Positions 52,881 to 61,950 of a stretch of 64,000 bases of DNA are shown here, piece by piece. Origin of the DNA: Paenibacillus_E violae (GTDB taxonomy: Bacteria > Bacillota > Bacilli > Paenibacillales > NBRC-103111); the NCBI RefSeq assembly GCF_032461945.1, contig NZ_JAWCUD010000001.1, forward strand, positions 744,001 through 808,000, given 5' to 3'. Position 1 is the stretch's first letter. Each line of letters begins with the position of its first letter. The notes under the pieces are model-generated. The model did not search any database. It saw nothing but the letters and a program-made list of their open reading frames with translations, and was not told where the DNA came from. The position numbers and the translations under genes were made by a program.

Positions 52881-54902
52881 ATGGGTAAAATCCAGCTTTT
52901 AAGCGAACATATCGCGAACCAGATTGCGGCAGGGGAAGTGGTGGAACGCCCTTCCTCCGTCGTCAAAGAGCTTGTTGAGAACTCGGTCGATGCAGAAAGC
53001 ACACGGATTGATGTAACCATCGAAGAAGGTGGACTGCAGTTGATTCGCGTGTCCGATAACGGGACCGGTATGGCGCTCGAAGACTGTGAATTAGCCTTTC
53101 AGCGGCACGCGACGAGTAAAATTGCGACAAGCAAAGATTTGTTTTCGATTCGCACATTGGGTTTCCGCGGCGAGGCATTGCCAAGTATAGCGTCGGTCTC
53201 CCGACTGGAGTGTGTGACAAGCTCTACCAATGATGGTTTGGGGCGGAAAATCTCCATCGAAGGCGGAACCATTCGGACGGTTGAAGAAACAGCCGCTTCG
53301 CGTGGGACCGAAGTGACGGTAAGAGATTTATTTTATAACACGCCTGCACGCCTCAAATATATGAAAACGATCCAAACCGAGCTAGGCCATATTTCGGACT
53401 ATATGTACCGGTTAGCGCTAGCTCACCCCGGCATTGCCTTCTCGCTTAAGCACAACGGCAATATGCTGCTGCAAACGCTGGGCAACGGCGATTTGCTTCA
53501 AGTCATCGCTGGCATATACGGCACAGCTATCGGCAAGCAAATGCTTCCAATCCAAGTGGATAGCTTGGATTACACCATCACGGGCTTCGTTGCGAAGCCC
53601 GAAATGACGCGCGCGAATCGCGGCGGCATATCGACCATTGTGAATGGCCGATATGTCCGCAATTTCGCGCTGAATCAAGCGCTGCTGCAGGGGTATCATA
53701 CCCTGCTGCCGATCAACCGCTTCCCGGTTGCAGTGCTGCAAATCGGGATGGACCCTGCCCTGGTGGATGTGAATGTGCATCCATCCAAGCTTGAGGTCCG
53801 CTTCAGCAAAGAAGCGGAGTTGACGGCGTTAATCGAGGCGGAGGTCAAACGATTATTCGGCCGACAAGTGCTGATTCCTACGGGAAGCAAGCCGTCAGCC
53901 CCGAAGGGTGCCTATATTCAGGAGCAGCTGGATCTCACGCGAACGTTTGAACCGTTAACAGCACCGAATCCTGGTGTTCCAAAAGCAATGGAAATTCCGG
54001 TGGAAACGGGTGCTCCGCGGGTTCAAATCAAAGAAAGCGTGACAGCTTACAAACCTGAGCAGCCGAAACCGGTATATGAACCGTCGGCAAGAGCGGCAGA
54101 GCCTAAATCATGGTCTCCTCCTGCAGAGGTTCAAAGAAATACAACCAGCGCGAGCCCGTCGTATTCTAGCAGGGCCTCATCAACGCAGGCTGCCAGCTCA
54201 TATTCGCCGGCATCCGCAAACCCAAGACAAGTTTCGATTCAGCAGCAGCGCCGCACGAATGAAGCCTTCATGGATTTGCTGCCTTCGAATGAAGAGAACG
54301 ATCAGCCGAAGCTGCCTGCTTTTCCAAGCTTAGAGCCTATCGGTCAAATGCATGGCACCTATTTGATTGCACAAAATGGCGATGGCCTATACTTAATTGA
54401 TCAACATGCTGCACATGAGCGGATTAATTATGAATATTATTATGAGCGTTTTGGCAATCCTGCTGAGGCAAGCCAAGAACTGCTTGTTCCGATAACACTG
54501 GAGTTTACACCTTCAGAGGCTGGGATCCTCGCGGATCGATTGTCTCTTTTTGAACAAGCCGGCGTGTTTATGGAAGCATTTGGCGGGAATACGTTCCTTG
54601 TTCGCGCTCATCCTCATTGGTTCCCGTCAGGGGAAGAAAAAGGAATCGTTGAAGAAATGTGCGAATGGGTGCTTAGCGAGAAGAAGGCGGTTGATATCGC
54701 CAAATTGAGGGAGAAAGCAGCGATTATGTGTTCCTGCAAAGCCTCAATTAAGGCGAATCAAGGACTTAGTGTCTTGGAGATGGAGACGCTTATTGACCGA
54801 CTTGCCGGCTGCCGAAATCCGTATACATGTCCGCATGGACGACCTATTGTTGTTAGTTTTACGACCTATGAACTGGAAAAAATGTTTAAGCGAGTGATGT
54901 AA
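52881..54902 (+). CDS. mutL: DNA mismatch repair protein MutL
   Basis: The N-terminal GHKL ATPase (about 1-330) shows ELVENSVDAES, DNGTGM and GFRGEALPSI. A proline-, serine- and alanine-rich linker (about 350-470) is followed by the C-terminal dimerisation domain with the endonuclease motif DQHAAHERINYE (near residue 506), an ACR-type CSCKASIKAN and CPHGRP. The endonuclease motif shows a nicking MutL, the type used by bacteria without MutH. Confidence 0.96.
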   Translation: MGKIQLLSEHIANQIAAGEVVERPSSVVKELVENSVDAESTRIDVTIEEGGLQLIRVSDNGTGMALEDCELAFQRHATSKIATSKDLFSIRTLGFRGEALPSIASVSRLECVTSSTNDGLGRKISIEGGTIRTVEETAASRGTEVTVRDLFYNTPARLKYMKTIQTELGHISDYMYRLALAHPGIAFSLKHNGNMLLQTLGNGDLLQVIAGIYGTAIGKQMLPIQVDSLDYTITGFVAKPEMTRANRGGISTIVNGRYVRNFALNQALLQGYHTLLPINRFPVAVLQIGMDPALVDVNVHPSKLEVRFSKEAELTALIEAEVKRLFGRQVLIPTGSKPSAPKGAYIQEQLDLTRTFEPLTAPNPGVPKAMEIPVETGAPRVQIKESVTAYKPEQPKPVYEPSARAAEPKSWSPPAEVQRNTTSASPSYSSRASSTQAASSYSPASANPRQVSIQQQRRTNEAFMDLLPSNEENDQPKLPAFPSLEPIGQMHGTYLIAQNGDGLYLIDQHAAHERINYEYYYERFGNPAEASQELLVPITLEFTPSEAGILADRLSLFEQAGVFMEAFGGNTFLVRAHPHWFPSGEEKGIVEEMCEWVLSEKKAVDIAKLREKAAIMCSCKASIKANQGLSVLEMETLIDRLAGCRNPYTCPHGRPIVVSFTTYELEKMFKRVM

Positions 54903-54906
54903 CCCC

Positions 54907-55683
54907 GTGATTGTAACGACATCTTTTGATCCTTCGGTTGAGACGGTAAGCAAAGCAGGGCGATTGGCTGAAGCGTATGGCGGCCGATTCGTCCCCCGAA
55001 GGAAGTATTCTTTGGAACATCTTAGGAAAAATAATAATGATTCTGCCCTTCTGCTTGTGACCAGGGAAGAGATCAGGTACTATGAAGATGACCATCCTGC
55101 AGCTTTTTTCCATCCCAGTATGGCACTCGTTCGCGTGAAGCGTATGTTGAGAGGTGAAACAGACCTATTGATTGAAGCCTCCGGTGCGGTAGGTGGCGAT
55201 GTCATTGTGGATTGTACAGCAGGTTTAGCGTCAGATTCGATCGTGTTCTCCTTCGCCGTCGGCGCGCAAGGAAGCGTTACTGCAGTAGAAAGCGAAGCCA
55301 TTCCGGCCATGTTGATTCAAGAGGGCTTAGCGCTCTACGAATCAGAGGTGGCGGAGCTTAACGAGGCCATGAGGCGTATATCGGTTATCAAGCTGCATCA
55401 TCTTGCCTATTTGCAACAATTAGGTTCAAAAAGCGTGGATGTTGTATACTTTGATCCGATGTTTCGCAATCCCATCGAAGAATCTCAAGCGATATCTCAT
55501 CTTAGAAGGAATGCGAACGATGAGGCCATCACGCTGGATTCAATCGAAGAGGCCAGGCGTGTTGCACGCAAAAGCATTGTGCTCAAAGAAAACAGAGACA
55601 GCAAGGAATTTGCGCGTCTTGGCTTTGAGCATGTATTACGATCGACGACCAAAACAACGTATGGAGTGATTCGACTGTGTTAG
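54907..55683 (+). CDS. RsmJ-like SAM-dependent methyltransferase
   Basis: GTG start 4 nt after the mutL stop. The 258-residue protein has a SAM-binding core (VIVDCTAGLASDSIVFS) and a catalytic DPMFRNP motif like the D-P-M-F/Y of RsmJ (rRNA m2G1516 methyltransferase of E. coli). The N-terminal part (1-75) is unlike RsmJ. Substrate is probably rRNA, not shown. Overlaps miaA by 7 nt. The same arrangement after mutL seems common in Paenibacillus relatives (from general knowledge, not checked). Confidence 0.75.
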   Translation: MIVTTSFDPSVETVSKAGRLAEAYGGRFVPRRKYSLEHLRKNNNDSALLLVTREEIRYYEDDHPAAFFHPSMALVRVKRMLRGETDLLIEASGAVGGDVIVDCTAGLASDSIVFSFAVGAQGSVTAVESEAIPAMLIQEGLALYESEVAELNEAMRRISVIKLHHLAYLQQLGSKSVDVVYFDPMFRNPIEESQAISHLRRNANDEAITLDSIEEARRVARKSIVLKENRDSKEFARLGFEHVLRSTTKTTYGVIRLC

Positions 55684-56645
55684 CCCCATCAGCCAAGCCG
55701 AAATTACTCGTGCTTCTTGGTCCCACGGCAGTTGGCAAGACCAAGCTTAGTTTAGAAATTGCCCAGAAGTTCGGGTGCGAAATTATTTCCGGAGATTCCA
55801 TGCAGGTCTACCGGGGGATGGATATTGGAACAGCCAAAGCGACCGAAGCTGAACAGCTGCTTGTTCCACATCATTTAATTGATATTCATGATCCATCCTA
55901 CCCTTTTTCGGCAGCGGAATTTCAAGAACGTGTGAAAGCATTAATCCTTGATATCCACTCGCGTGGAAAACTTCCTTTTATCGTTGGCGGTACAGGCCTA
56001 TATATTGAATCTGTCTGTTATAACTATCAATTTACAGATGTCAGTATGGATGAAGCGTTCCGTCTCGAGCAGGAGGCTTACGCGATTCAGCATGGCGACG
56101 AAGCCCTGCACTTAAAGCTGCGTGAAATTGATCCGGATAGCGCAGACCGCCTGCACGCCAATGACCGTAGACGGGTGATTCGGGCTATGGAAATCTATCA
56201 TGTCTCCGGTGAGACGATGACTTCCCATTTGGCCGCCCAGAAAAAAGAGTCCCCGTACGAACTATGTATCATTGGACTGACGATGGATCGTGCGCTTCTC
56301 TATAAGCGCATTGAAGAGCGCATCGACGAGATGATGCAAGAGGGACTCGTGGACGAGGTTCAGTCGATTTTGTCAGCAGGTTGTCCGAAGCAGGCCATTT
56401 CTATGCAAGCACTTGGCTACAAAGAAATCGTCAGCTATTTGGAGGGCGAGCTTACTCTTGATGCGGCTGTGACGCTGCTGAAGCGAGATACGCGCCGTTT
56501 TGCCAAGAGGCAGCTGTCCTGGTTCCGGCATATGAAAGATATTAACTGGGTGGATGTAACGGAGCCGGCAAATTTTTCTGCCCATTTCGAAAAGATTAGT
56601 GATATACTAGCAGGAAAGTTTGTACATAAAATTGAATATAATTAA
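55677..56645 (+). CDS. miaA: tRNA dimethylallyltransferase MiaA
   Basis: Adds a dimethylallyl group to adenosine 37 of tRNAs that read codons beginning with U. The P-loop GPTAVGKTKLS lies at residues 12-22; SGDSMQVYRGMDIGTAK and the later RRVIRAMEIY and R-FAKRQLSWF segments complete the family. 322 residues, GTG start overlapping the preceding stop. Confidence 0.96.
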   Translation: MLAPSAKPKLLVLLGPTAVGKTKLSLEIAQKFGCEIISGDSMQVYRGMDIGTAKATEAEQLLVPHHLIDIHDPSYPFSAAEFQERVKALILDIHSRGKLPFIVGGTGLYIESVCYNYQFTDVSMDEAFRLEQEAYAIQHGDEALHLKLREIDPDSADRLHANDRRRVIRAMEIYHVSGETMTSHLAAQKKESPYELCIIGLTMDRALLYKRIEERIDEMMQEGLVDEVQSILSAGCPKQAISMQALGYKEIVSYLEGELTLDAAVTLLKRDTRRFAKRQLSWFRHMKDINWVDVTEPANFSAHFEKISDILAGKFVHKIEYN

Positions 56646-56711
56646 CAAATATGACCACTAGAAAATAGCGCCGTCAGGCGATAGTTTCATTCCATTAAGG
56701 GGGACCTACTG

Positions 56712-56951
56712 ATGAACCGATCCATTAACATTCAGGACAACTTTTTAAATCAACTTCGCAAAGAAAGCATTCCCGTAACCGTCTATCTTACGAATGGGTT
56801 CCAAATCAGAGGGCTTATCCGCGCTTTTGACAATTTCACGATTATCATTGACAGCGAAGGCCGTCAGCAAATGGTGTACAAGCATGCCATTTCTACGTTC
56901 ACGCCGCAACGCGCTGTTTCTTTAATGGCTGCAACGGAAACAACGGAATAA
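56712..56951 (+). CDS. hfq: RNA-binding protein Hfq
   Basis: Sm-like hexameric RNA chaperone, 79 residues. The Sm1 motif (TVYLTNGFQIRGLIRAFDNF) and Sm2 with MVYKHAIST are intact. miaA-hfq order is conserved across many bacteria. GGGGGAC site upstream. Confidence 0.97.
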   Translation: MNRSINIQDNFLNQLRKESIPVTVYLTNGFQIRGLIRAFDNFTIIIDSEGRQQMVYKHAISTFTPQRAVSLMAATETTE

Positions 56952-57022
56952 TATTCCTTTACTCGTTTGGTTTTGCAACTTTTTAATGGACTGAACCGTC
57001 TAACCGAATAGAAACTTGTGGG

Positions 57023-57049
57023 AGCAACCTTGTTTAAGGTTGTTCTTTT
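57023..57049 (+). terminator. Terminator after hfq
   Basis: AGCAACCTT (57023-57031) and AAGGTTGTT (57036-57044) form a stem around GTTT, followed by a short T-run. Confidence 0.6.
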
Positions 57050-57088
57050 GTTGGTTAATAGATAAAGAATTGTACAACGAGGGAGTCG

Positions 57089-59686
57089 GTGGATTTGGAG
57101 AGACCTACGAATAAACAGTCAACAACGAATGCCAAAACGAAACCACAAGGCAAGAAGAAAGGTCCTAAAAAGAAAAAGTTTAATTTTCGCAAATTAATCT
57201 TAGGTTCCATTATAGCAACGATATTGGCAATCATTTGTGCAATGGCTATTTATATTGTCGTTATTATGAACGGCTTTAAGATTCTGGAAATGAATATCGA
57301 TAAAATCGAGACGACGACGGAATCAACCCTTATTTATGCGCAGGAAGAAGGCAAGGATGCACAGCCTAAGGAAATCGCTAAGATTTATAAAGGCGAGAAC
57401 CGGGAGAGCGTGAACATCAAAGACGTTCCGGAACGATTAAAGCAGGCGTTTATTGCGACGGAAGATCGCCGGTTTGAGCAGCACTCCGGTGTAGACTTCT
57501 GGGCGATTGGCCGAGCGCTTGTCAAGGACGTTATTCATATGAGCGCCGTTGAAGGCGGAAGTACCATTACCCAGCAGTTAGCCAAAAACGTATTCCTCAG
57601 CTCAGAGAAGACAGCGTTCCGTAAAGGAACGGAGATGTCCATTGCGTTTGCTTTGGATGAGAAGTATACCAAGGATGAAATTCTTGAGCGGTATTTAAAT
57701 CGCATTTTCTTTGGCAGCAATGCTTATGGCATTAAAGCGGCAGCCAAGGTTTATTTTGGCAAATCCAACTTGAATGACTTAGAGATATGGGAGATGGCTA
57801 CCTTAGCCGCTTTGCCGAAGGCACCTTCGAAATACTCGCCGTTAGCGAATCCGGATCTGTCCAAAGAGCGAAGGGGTGTCGTGCTTAAATTGATGGCAGA
57901 TCAAGGTTATATAACGGAAGCTGAACGTGCGAAAGCTGCTGCTGTGGATTATACACCTCCTGCGGTGGCCGCTACGAGCACAAAGGATTACGCCAGCTAC
58001 GTGGATTATGTGATGAATGAAGCGGAAGATATGTACGATATAGATGAAGATGAGTTGTTGACAAAAGGTTACCGCATCTACACAACGATGAATACGAAGG
58101 CGCAACAAATCATGGAGACAACCTACGCGAATCCGAGCTTTTTCCAGAAGGATGCAACGGACGGGCAGAAAATTCAGAGCGCAATGGTTATTGTAGATAA
58201 CAAAACAGGCGGTTTGATGGCGATGATCGGCGGTCGAGATTACAAATCGCGTGGGTTTAGCCGTATTTATTCCAAAAGGCAGCCGGGTTCTTCTTTTAAA
58301 CCAATCGCAGCATACGGACCTGCGCTAGAGAGCGGGGATTATACGCCATATTCCATATTGGATGATTCTCAAACTTCATTTGGGAATGGGACTTATTCGC
58401 CACGCAACTATGACCGTGTAACGCATGGTCAAGTCACGATGTTGGAAGCTGTGAAAAAGTCGTATAACTTAGCTCCAGTCTGGCTGCTAGATAAAATGGG
58501 CGTAAATGCAGGTATCAATTTTGCTAAAAACCTGGGCATCCAGTTAAATCCGACGAAAGACAGAAACTTGGCTATCGCCCTTGGAGGTCTTACGGATGGG
58601 GTTTCACCGCTGCAAATGGCAACTGCCTATTCAGCGTTCGCGAACCAAGGATCACTCAACAAAACCCATGCGATTCTTCGCATAACGGATGCTCAAGGGA
58701 AAGAAATCGCTGCTTATAAAGCAGAAAAAAAACAAGTGATTCAGCCGAAAACCGCTTATTATATGACCCTTCTTCTTCAAGGAGTTGTCGAAACAGGCGG
58801 CACGGGTACGAAGGCGAAATTCAATCGTCCTGTCGCAGGTAAAACAGGGTCAACCGGTTTGGATATTAAAGGTATCGAGCAGTATGACCGTGATGTCTGG
58901 TTCGTTGGCTATACGCCGGAGTGGACAGCGGCCGTGTGGGAAGGCTTCGATAAGGTGGATTCGAAGCACTATGTAACTGTCGGCAGCGGAGGCACAGCCG
59001 CACTTTTCAAAGAAATCATGTCCAAGTCACTGGATGGCGTTCCTATCACCAATTTCGTGAAGCCTGCGAATGTGCCGACACCAACGGAGACGCCTACTGG
59101 AGTTACCGATCTAGCGGCTGTTTATGAGATTGATAAGAAATCTGTTAAACTAACATGGACACCGGTTGGCGAGAAGACGAGTTATAATGTGTACCGTAAG
59201 GGTTCCAAGGAGACGGATGCTAAACTTCTGATCCAATCGCCTACACCAATCGTGAATGATTCGTCGGTATTCAGCGGGGAAACGTATCAGTATTATGTTG
59301 TTCCGTTCAGTGCAGATACGAATGTCGAAGGCGCCAGATCGAACGTGGCTTCTGTGGAAGTTCCTAAGGATGACACGCTTCCGGACGGAACGAAGCCGTC
59401 TACATCACCGGGAGTGTCGCCTACACCTTCACCAGGCAATGGGATGGACCCGACTAATCCGACGCAATCACCGGGAACGAAGCCTACACCTACGCCAACG
59501 CCGGGTAACACGGTCAAGCCAGGTGGAAGCACGAATCCAAGTCCAACTCCGAGTTCAAGTCCGAACTCAAGCAATGGACCAAGTCCGACACCTACGCCAT
59601 CGAACAAACCGGGTAATGGAACTCCGGATAAACCGAAGGATGGCAAGCCGGATGGGGAACAAGTCATTGTTCCCAAAACGCCGTAA
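57089..59686 (+). CDS. Class A penicillin-binding protein (PBP1A) with Fn3 domain and Pro/Thr tail
   Basis: Builds and crosslinks peptidoglycan. A very basic cytoplasmic start (about 1-33) is followed by a membrane helix (34-57), a GT51 glycosyltransferase (about 90-260, EDRRFEQHSG and GGSTITQQLAKN), and a transpeptidase with SxxK in GSSFKP (about residue 400), a SYN motif and KTGSTG (about 585). A fibronectin type III domain (about 670-765) and a low-complexity Pro/Thr/Ser/Gly tail (to 865) probably span the wall. GTG start near a GAGGGAG site; the TTG at 57095 is an alternative. Confidence 0.93.
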   Translation: MDLERPTNKQSTTNAKTKPQGKKKGPKKKKFNFRKLILGSIIATILAIICAMAIYIVVIMNGFKILEMNIDKIETTTESTLIYAQEEGKDAQPKEIAKIYKGENRESVNIKDVPERLKQAFIATEDRRFEQHSGVDFWAIGRALVKDVIHMSAVEGGSTITQQLAKNVFLSSEKTAFRKGTEMSIAFALDEKYTKDEILERYLNRIFFGSNAYGIKAAAKVYFGKSNLNDLEIWEMATLAALPKAPSKYSPLANPDLSKERRGVVLKLMADQGYITEAERAKAAAVDYTPPAVAATSTKDYASYVDYVMNEAEDMYDIDEDELLTKGYRIYTTMNTKAQQIMETTYANPSFFQKDATDGQKIQSAMVIVDNKTGGLMAMIGGRDYKSRGFSRIYSKRQPGSSFKPIAAYGPALESGDYTPYSILDDSQTSFGNGTYSPRNYDRVTHGQVTMLEAVKKSYNLAPVWLLDKMGVNAGINFAKNLGIQLNPTKDRNLAIALGGLTDGVSPLQMATAYSAFANQGSLNKTHAILRITDAQGKEIAAYKAEKKQVIQPKTAYYMTLLLQGVVETGGTGTKAKFNRPVAGKTGSTGLDIKGIEQYDRDVWFVGYTPEWTAAVWEGFDKVDSKHYVTVGSGGTAALFKEIMSKSLDGVPITNFVKPANVPTPTETPTGVTDLAAVYEIDKKSVKLTWTPVGEKTSYNVYRKGSKETDAKLLIQSPTPIVNDSSVFSGETYQYYVVPFSADTNVEGARSNVASVEVPKDDTLPDGTKPSTSPGVSPTPSPGNGMDPTNPTQSPGTKPTPTPTPGNTVKPGGSTNPSPTPSSSPNSSNGPSPTPTPSNKPGNGTPDKPKDGKPDGEQVIVPKTP

Positions 59687-59727
59687 TGCAGTTATTTGAA
59701 ACCCACCACTAGACGGAGGAATTTACA

Positions 59728-60438
59728 ATGAATTTGCTTAAACCAGCGAAACTATTACCACTCACATTGATCGCACTTACGATGCTTGCTTCGGCCTGCG
59801 GCAACAAACCAGCGGAAACTGCTGGCGGTACGGCTACGCCAAAAAGCGGCGCGACAGCGCCGGCTGCTTCTGCTGTCGCCTCACCAGCGGCTACTGCAGC
59901 GGCAAAGCAATGGAGCAAGGCTCCGGATATGACGATTGATACAAATAAAAACTATCAAGCGGAAGTGACGACGTCGAAAGGCTCGTTTACGATTGATCTT
60001 TATGCGAAGGAAGCTCCCAAAACGGTTAACAACTTCGTGTTTTTATCCAAAGAAGGCTTCTACAATAACGTGACGTTTCACCGTATTATCAAATCATTCA
60101 TGATTCAAACAGGGGATCCGCAAGGAACGGGCATGGGCGGTCCTGGATACAAGTTTGCTGATGAACTCAAAACCACGCACAAATACGAGCCTGGTACAGT
60201 CGCAATGGCGAATTCCGGCCCGAATACGAATGGCAGCCAGTTTTTCATCTGCTCAGGTGATGATTGCGCGAACTTGAACCAAATGCCGAATTATACCATT
60301 TTCGGGAAAGTGACGCAGGAGGGCATGGCAACAATTGCGAAAATTGCCGATACCCCTGTAGAGAAGGGCGGAGAAGCTACGCCGAGCAAACCGAAAGAAA
60401 AGGTAACGATTAATACCATCACGATTAAGGAAAAATAG
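59728..60438 (+). CDS. Cyclophilin-type peptidyl-prolyl isomerase lipoprotein
   Basis: Signal peptide ending in LASAC (Cys at residue 24), then an Ala/Thr/Pro-rich linker (about 27-55) and a cyclophilin domain (about 70-233) with FHRIIKSFMIQTGDPQGTG, the central motif of active cyclophilins, and NGSQFFIC. It catalyses prolyl isomerisation to help exported proteins fold at the membrane surface. GGAGG site upstream. Confidence 0.92.
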   Translation: MNLLKPAKLLPLTLIALTMLASACGNKPAETAGGTATPKSGATAPAASAVASPAATAAAKQWSKAPDMTIDTNKNYQAEVTTSKGSFTIDLYAKEAPKTVNNFVFLSKEGFYNNVTFHRIIKSFMIQTGDPQGTGMGGPGYKFADELKTTHKYEPGTVAMANSGPNTNGSQFFICSGDDCANLNQMPNYTIFGKVTQEGMATIAKIADTPVEKGGEATPSKPKEKVTINTITIKEK

Positions 60439-60493
60439 AATAAATTAAAATGTATCGACGTTACAATGGAAAGATTGACGGGAGGGATGCCGG

Positions 60494-61186
60494 GTGAAAC
60501 AACCCTGTTTATTGTTCCACGGATTTACAGGTGGGCCTTATGAAGTTGAGCCGTTAGCTCGGCATTTGCGTGAACGCGGTCAACTTTGTAAGGTGCCGGA
60601 ACTCCCATGGAATGGGGATTCCAAAAACCAACTGAAAACTTCCCGCTGGGAAGATTGGGTGAGGGCAGCCGAAGAGCAAGCGGAGAAAATGACGCAAGAA
60701 TACGGCGAGTTTGACATGGTGGGCTTCTCGATGGGTGGTTTGCTGGCCGCGTATTTATCCGTGAGATACCCGATTCGCAAACTCATTTTATTAAATACGG
60801 CAGTAATTTATGTAAGTCCAGGCCGGATGCTTGAAGTGATTCGTGATGAGTGGAAATATGAGAGGAAAATTTCGCTCGACAAGGCCAAATCAACACCATT
60901 GAGAGCCACTTGGCAGTTTGCGCGGTTAGTTAACAAACTAAAGCCCGAACTTAGTCAAGTGAGTATTCCTACGCTAATTGCACAATCAGAGAAGGATCAA
61001 GTGATTCATCCACAAAGTGCGCGTTACATTTATAGCAAAGTGAAGGGTCAACGTGAGCTCCACTGGCATCCGAGATCCAACCACCTTATTTGCCATAGCG
61101 ATGATGCGGCTACATTGTTCCGACAAGTAAGCGCATTTTTGGATAAGGAGCACCTGGATGACAGCCAAAACAAACATGAACCATAA
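60494..61186 (+). CDS. Alpha/beta hydrolase, carboxylesterase Est-like
   Basis: GTG start with GGAGGG 7 nt upstream. The opening LLFHGFTGGPYEVEPLARHL supplies the oxyanion loop. The nucleophile is in GFSMGG, an aspartate is in SEKDQVIHP, and a histidine is in RSNHLI, giving a full catalytic triad. The 230-residue length matches the monoacylglycerol lipase / carboxylesterase group (Est30, YvaK). The end overlaps the next gene by 29 nt. Confidence 0.9.
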   Translation: MKQPCLLFHGFTGGPYEVEPLARHLRERGQLCKVPELPWNGDSKNQLKTSRWEDWVRAAEEQAEKMTQEYGEFDMVGFSMGGLLAAYLSVRYPIRKLILLNTAVIYVSPGRMLEVIRDEWKYERKISLDKAKSTPLRATWQFARLVNKLKPELSQVSIPTLIAQSEKDQVIHPQSARYIYSKVKGQRELHWHPRSNHLICHSDDAATLFRQVSAFLDKEHLDDSQNKHEP

Positions 61187-61865
61187 GCAACGAACGGTTT
61201 CCCCAAAACCGCGCAAAGCTGCAAAACCATCTTCAAAAACTGGTTCAAAGTCGAAATTTCGCCGTAGGCTAGCTTTTTTATTCCGAACTGTTATCGTTTT
61301 GTTCCTTCTCTGCGTTGCTTGGATTATTTACGTTCAGTGGAAGGTGCAAGTCGCTCCAGACCAAGTTTTGCCTAAGCAGGTTGACGTCGGCATTGTATTA
61401 GGAGCATCGCTGCGTCAAGATATTCCAAGCCCAGGGCTTCAGGAACGCTTGGATTTAGCTGTTAACTTATATAAACAAGGAAAGTTCAAGCAATTGATCG
61501 TAAGCGGCGGTTTGGATCATAATGGCTCTAAACTGACTGAAGCAGAGGGCATGCGCAATTATTTAGTCCAAAAGGGGCTGCCCGCCAAAAGCATTCTGAT
61601 CGAACCAAGGGCGACAAGTACGTACGAGAATTTGTTGTTTTCCAAGCAAATTATGGACGAGCAGGGCCTAGTGAGCTCCATCATTGTGACGCACTCTTAT
61701 CATGGCTCACGATCGCTTGATATTGCGGAAACGGTAGGATTGAAAGAGCCGCTCGTTTCATCCATCGATTCCAAAGTCCTGTTCATGCCGTATCATGAAG
61801 CTAGAGAAACGCTTGCTTATACGAAATGGATATGGGACAAGCTGATGCTCAAGGTAGGCGTCTAA
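61158..61865 (+). CDS. YdcF-family (DUF218) membrane protein
   Basis: A basic cytoplasmic start (1-40) is followed by one membrane helix (about 41-62) and a DUF218 domain (about 75-225) with VGIVLGASLR, SGGLDHNGSKLTEAEGMRNY and PRATSTYENL, the motifs of the YdcF/SanA/ElyC group. Members are linked to envelope integrity in E. coli. The ATG is preceded by AAGGAGC inside the hydrolase gene. Function unknown. Confidence 0.85.
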   Translation: MTAKTNMNHKQRTVSPKPRKAAKPSSKTGSKSKFRRRLAFLFRTVIVLFLLCVAWIIYVQWKVQVAPDQVLPKQVDVGIVLGASLRQDIPSPGLQERLDLAVNLYKQGKFKQLIVSGGLDHNGSKLTEAEGMRNYLVQKGLPAKSILIEPRATSTYENLLFSKQIMDEQGLVSSIIVTHSYHGSRSLDIAETVGLKEPLVSSIDSKVLFMPYHEARETLAYTKWIWDKLMLKVGV

Positions 61866-61868
61866 GCG

Positions 61869-61885
61869 TAGCGGACTCCAGTTCC
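61869..61885. repeat. Fragment of the dispersed intergenic repeat
   Basis: TAGCGGACTCCAGTTCC is identical to part of copy 2 (26634-26650). It lies right after the YdcF stop. Only the right end of the element is present. Confidence 0.6.
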
Positions 61886-61908
61886 GATGAGATGTTCGTC
61901 AAGCCGAA

Positions 61909-61939
61909 AAGAACCGTCAGGATTTCCCTGACGGTTCTT
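61909..61939. terminator. Bidirectional terminator, YdcF / SDR
   Basis: AAGAACCGTCAGG (61909-61921) and CCTGACGGTTCTT (61927-61939) form a 13-bp stem, flanked by As and Ts, between convergent genes. Confidence 0.85.
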
Positions 61940-61950
61940 CTTCTTATTCT

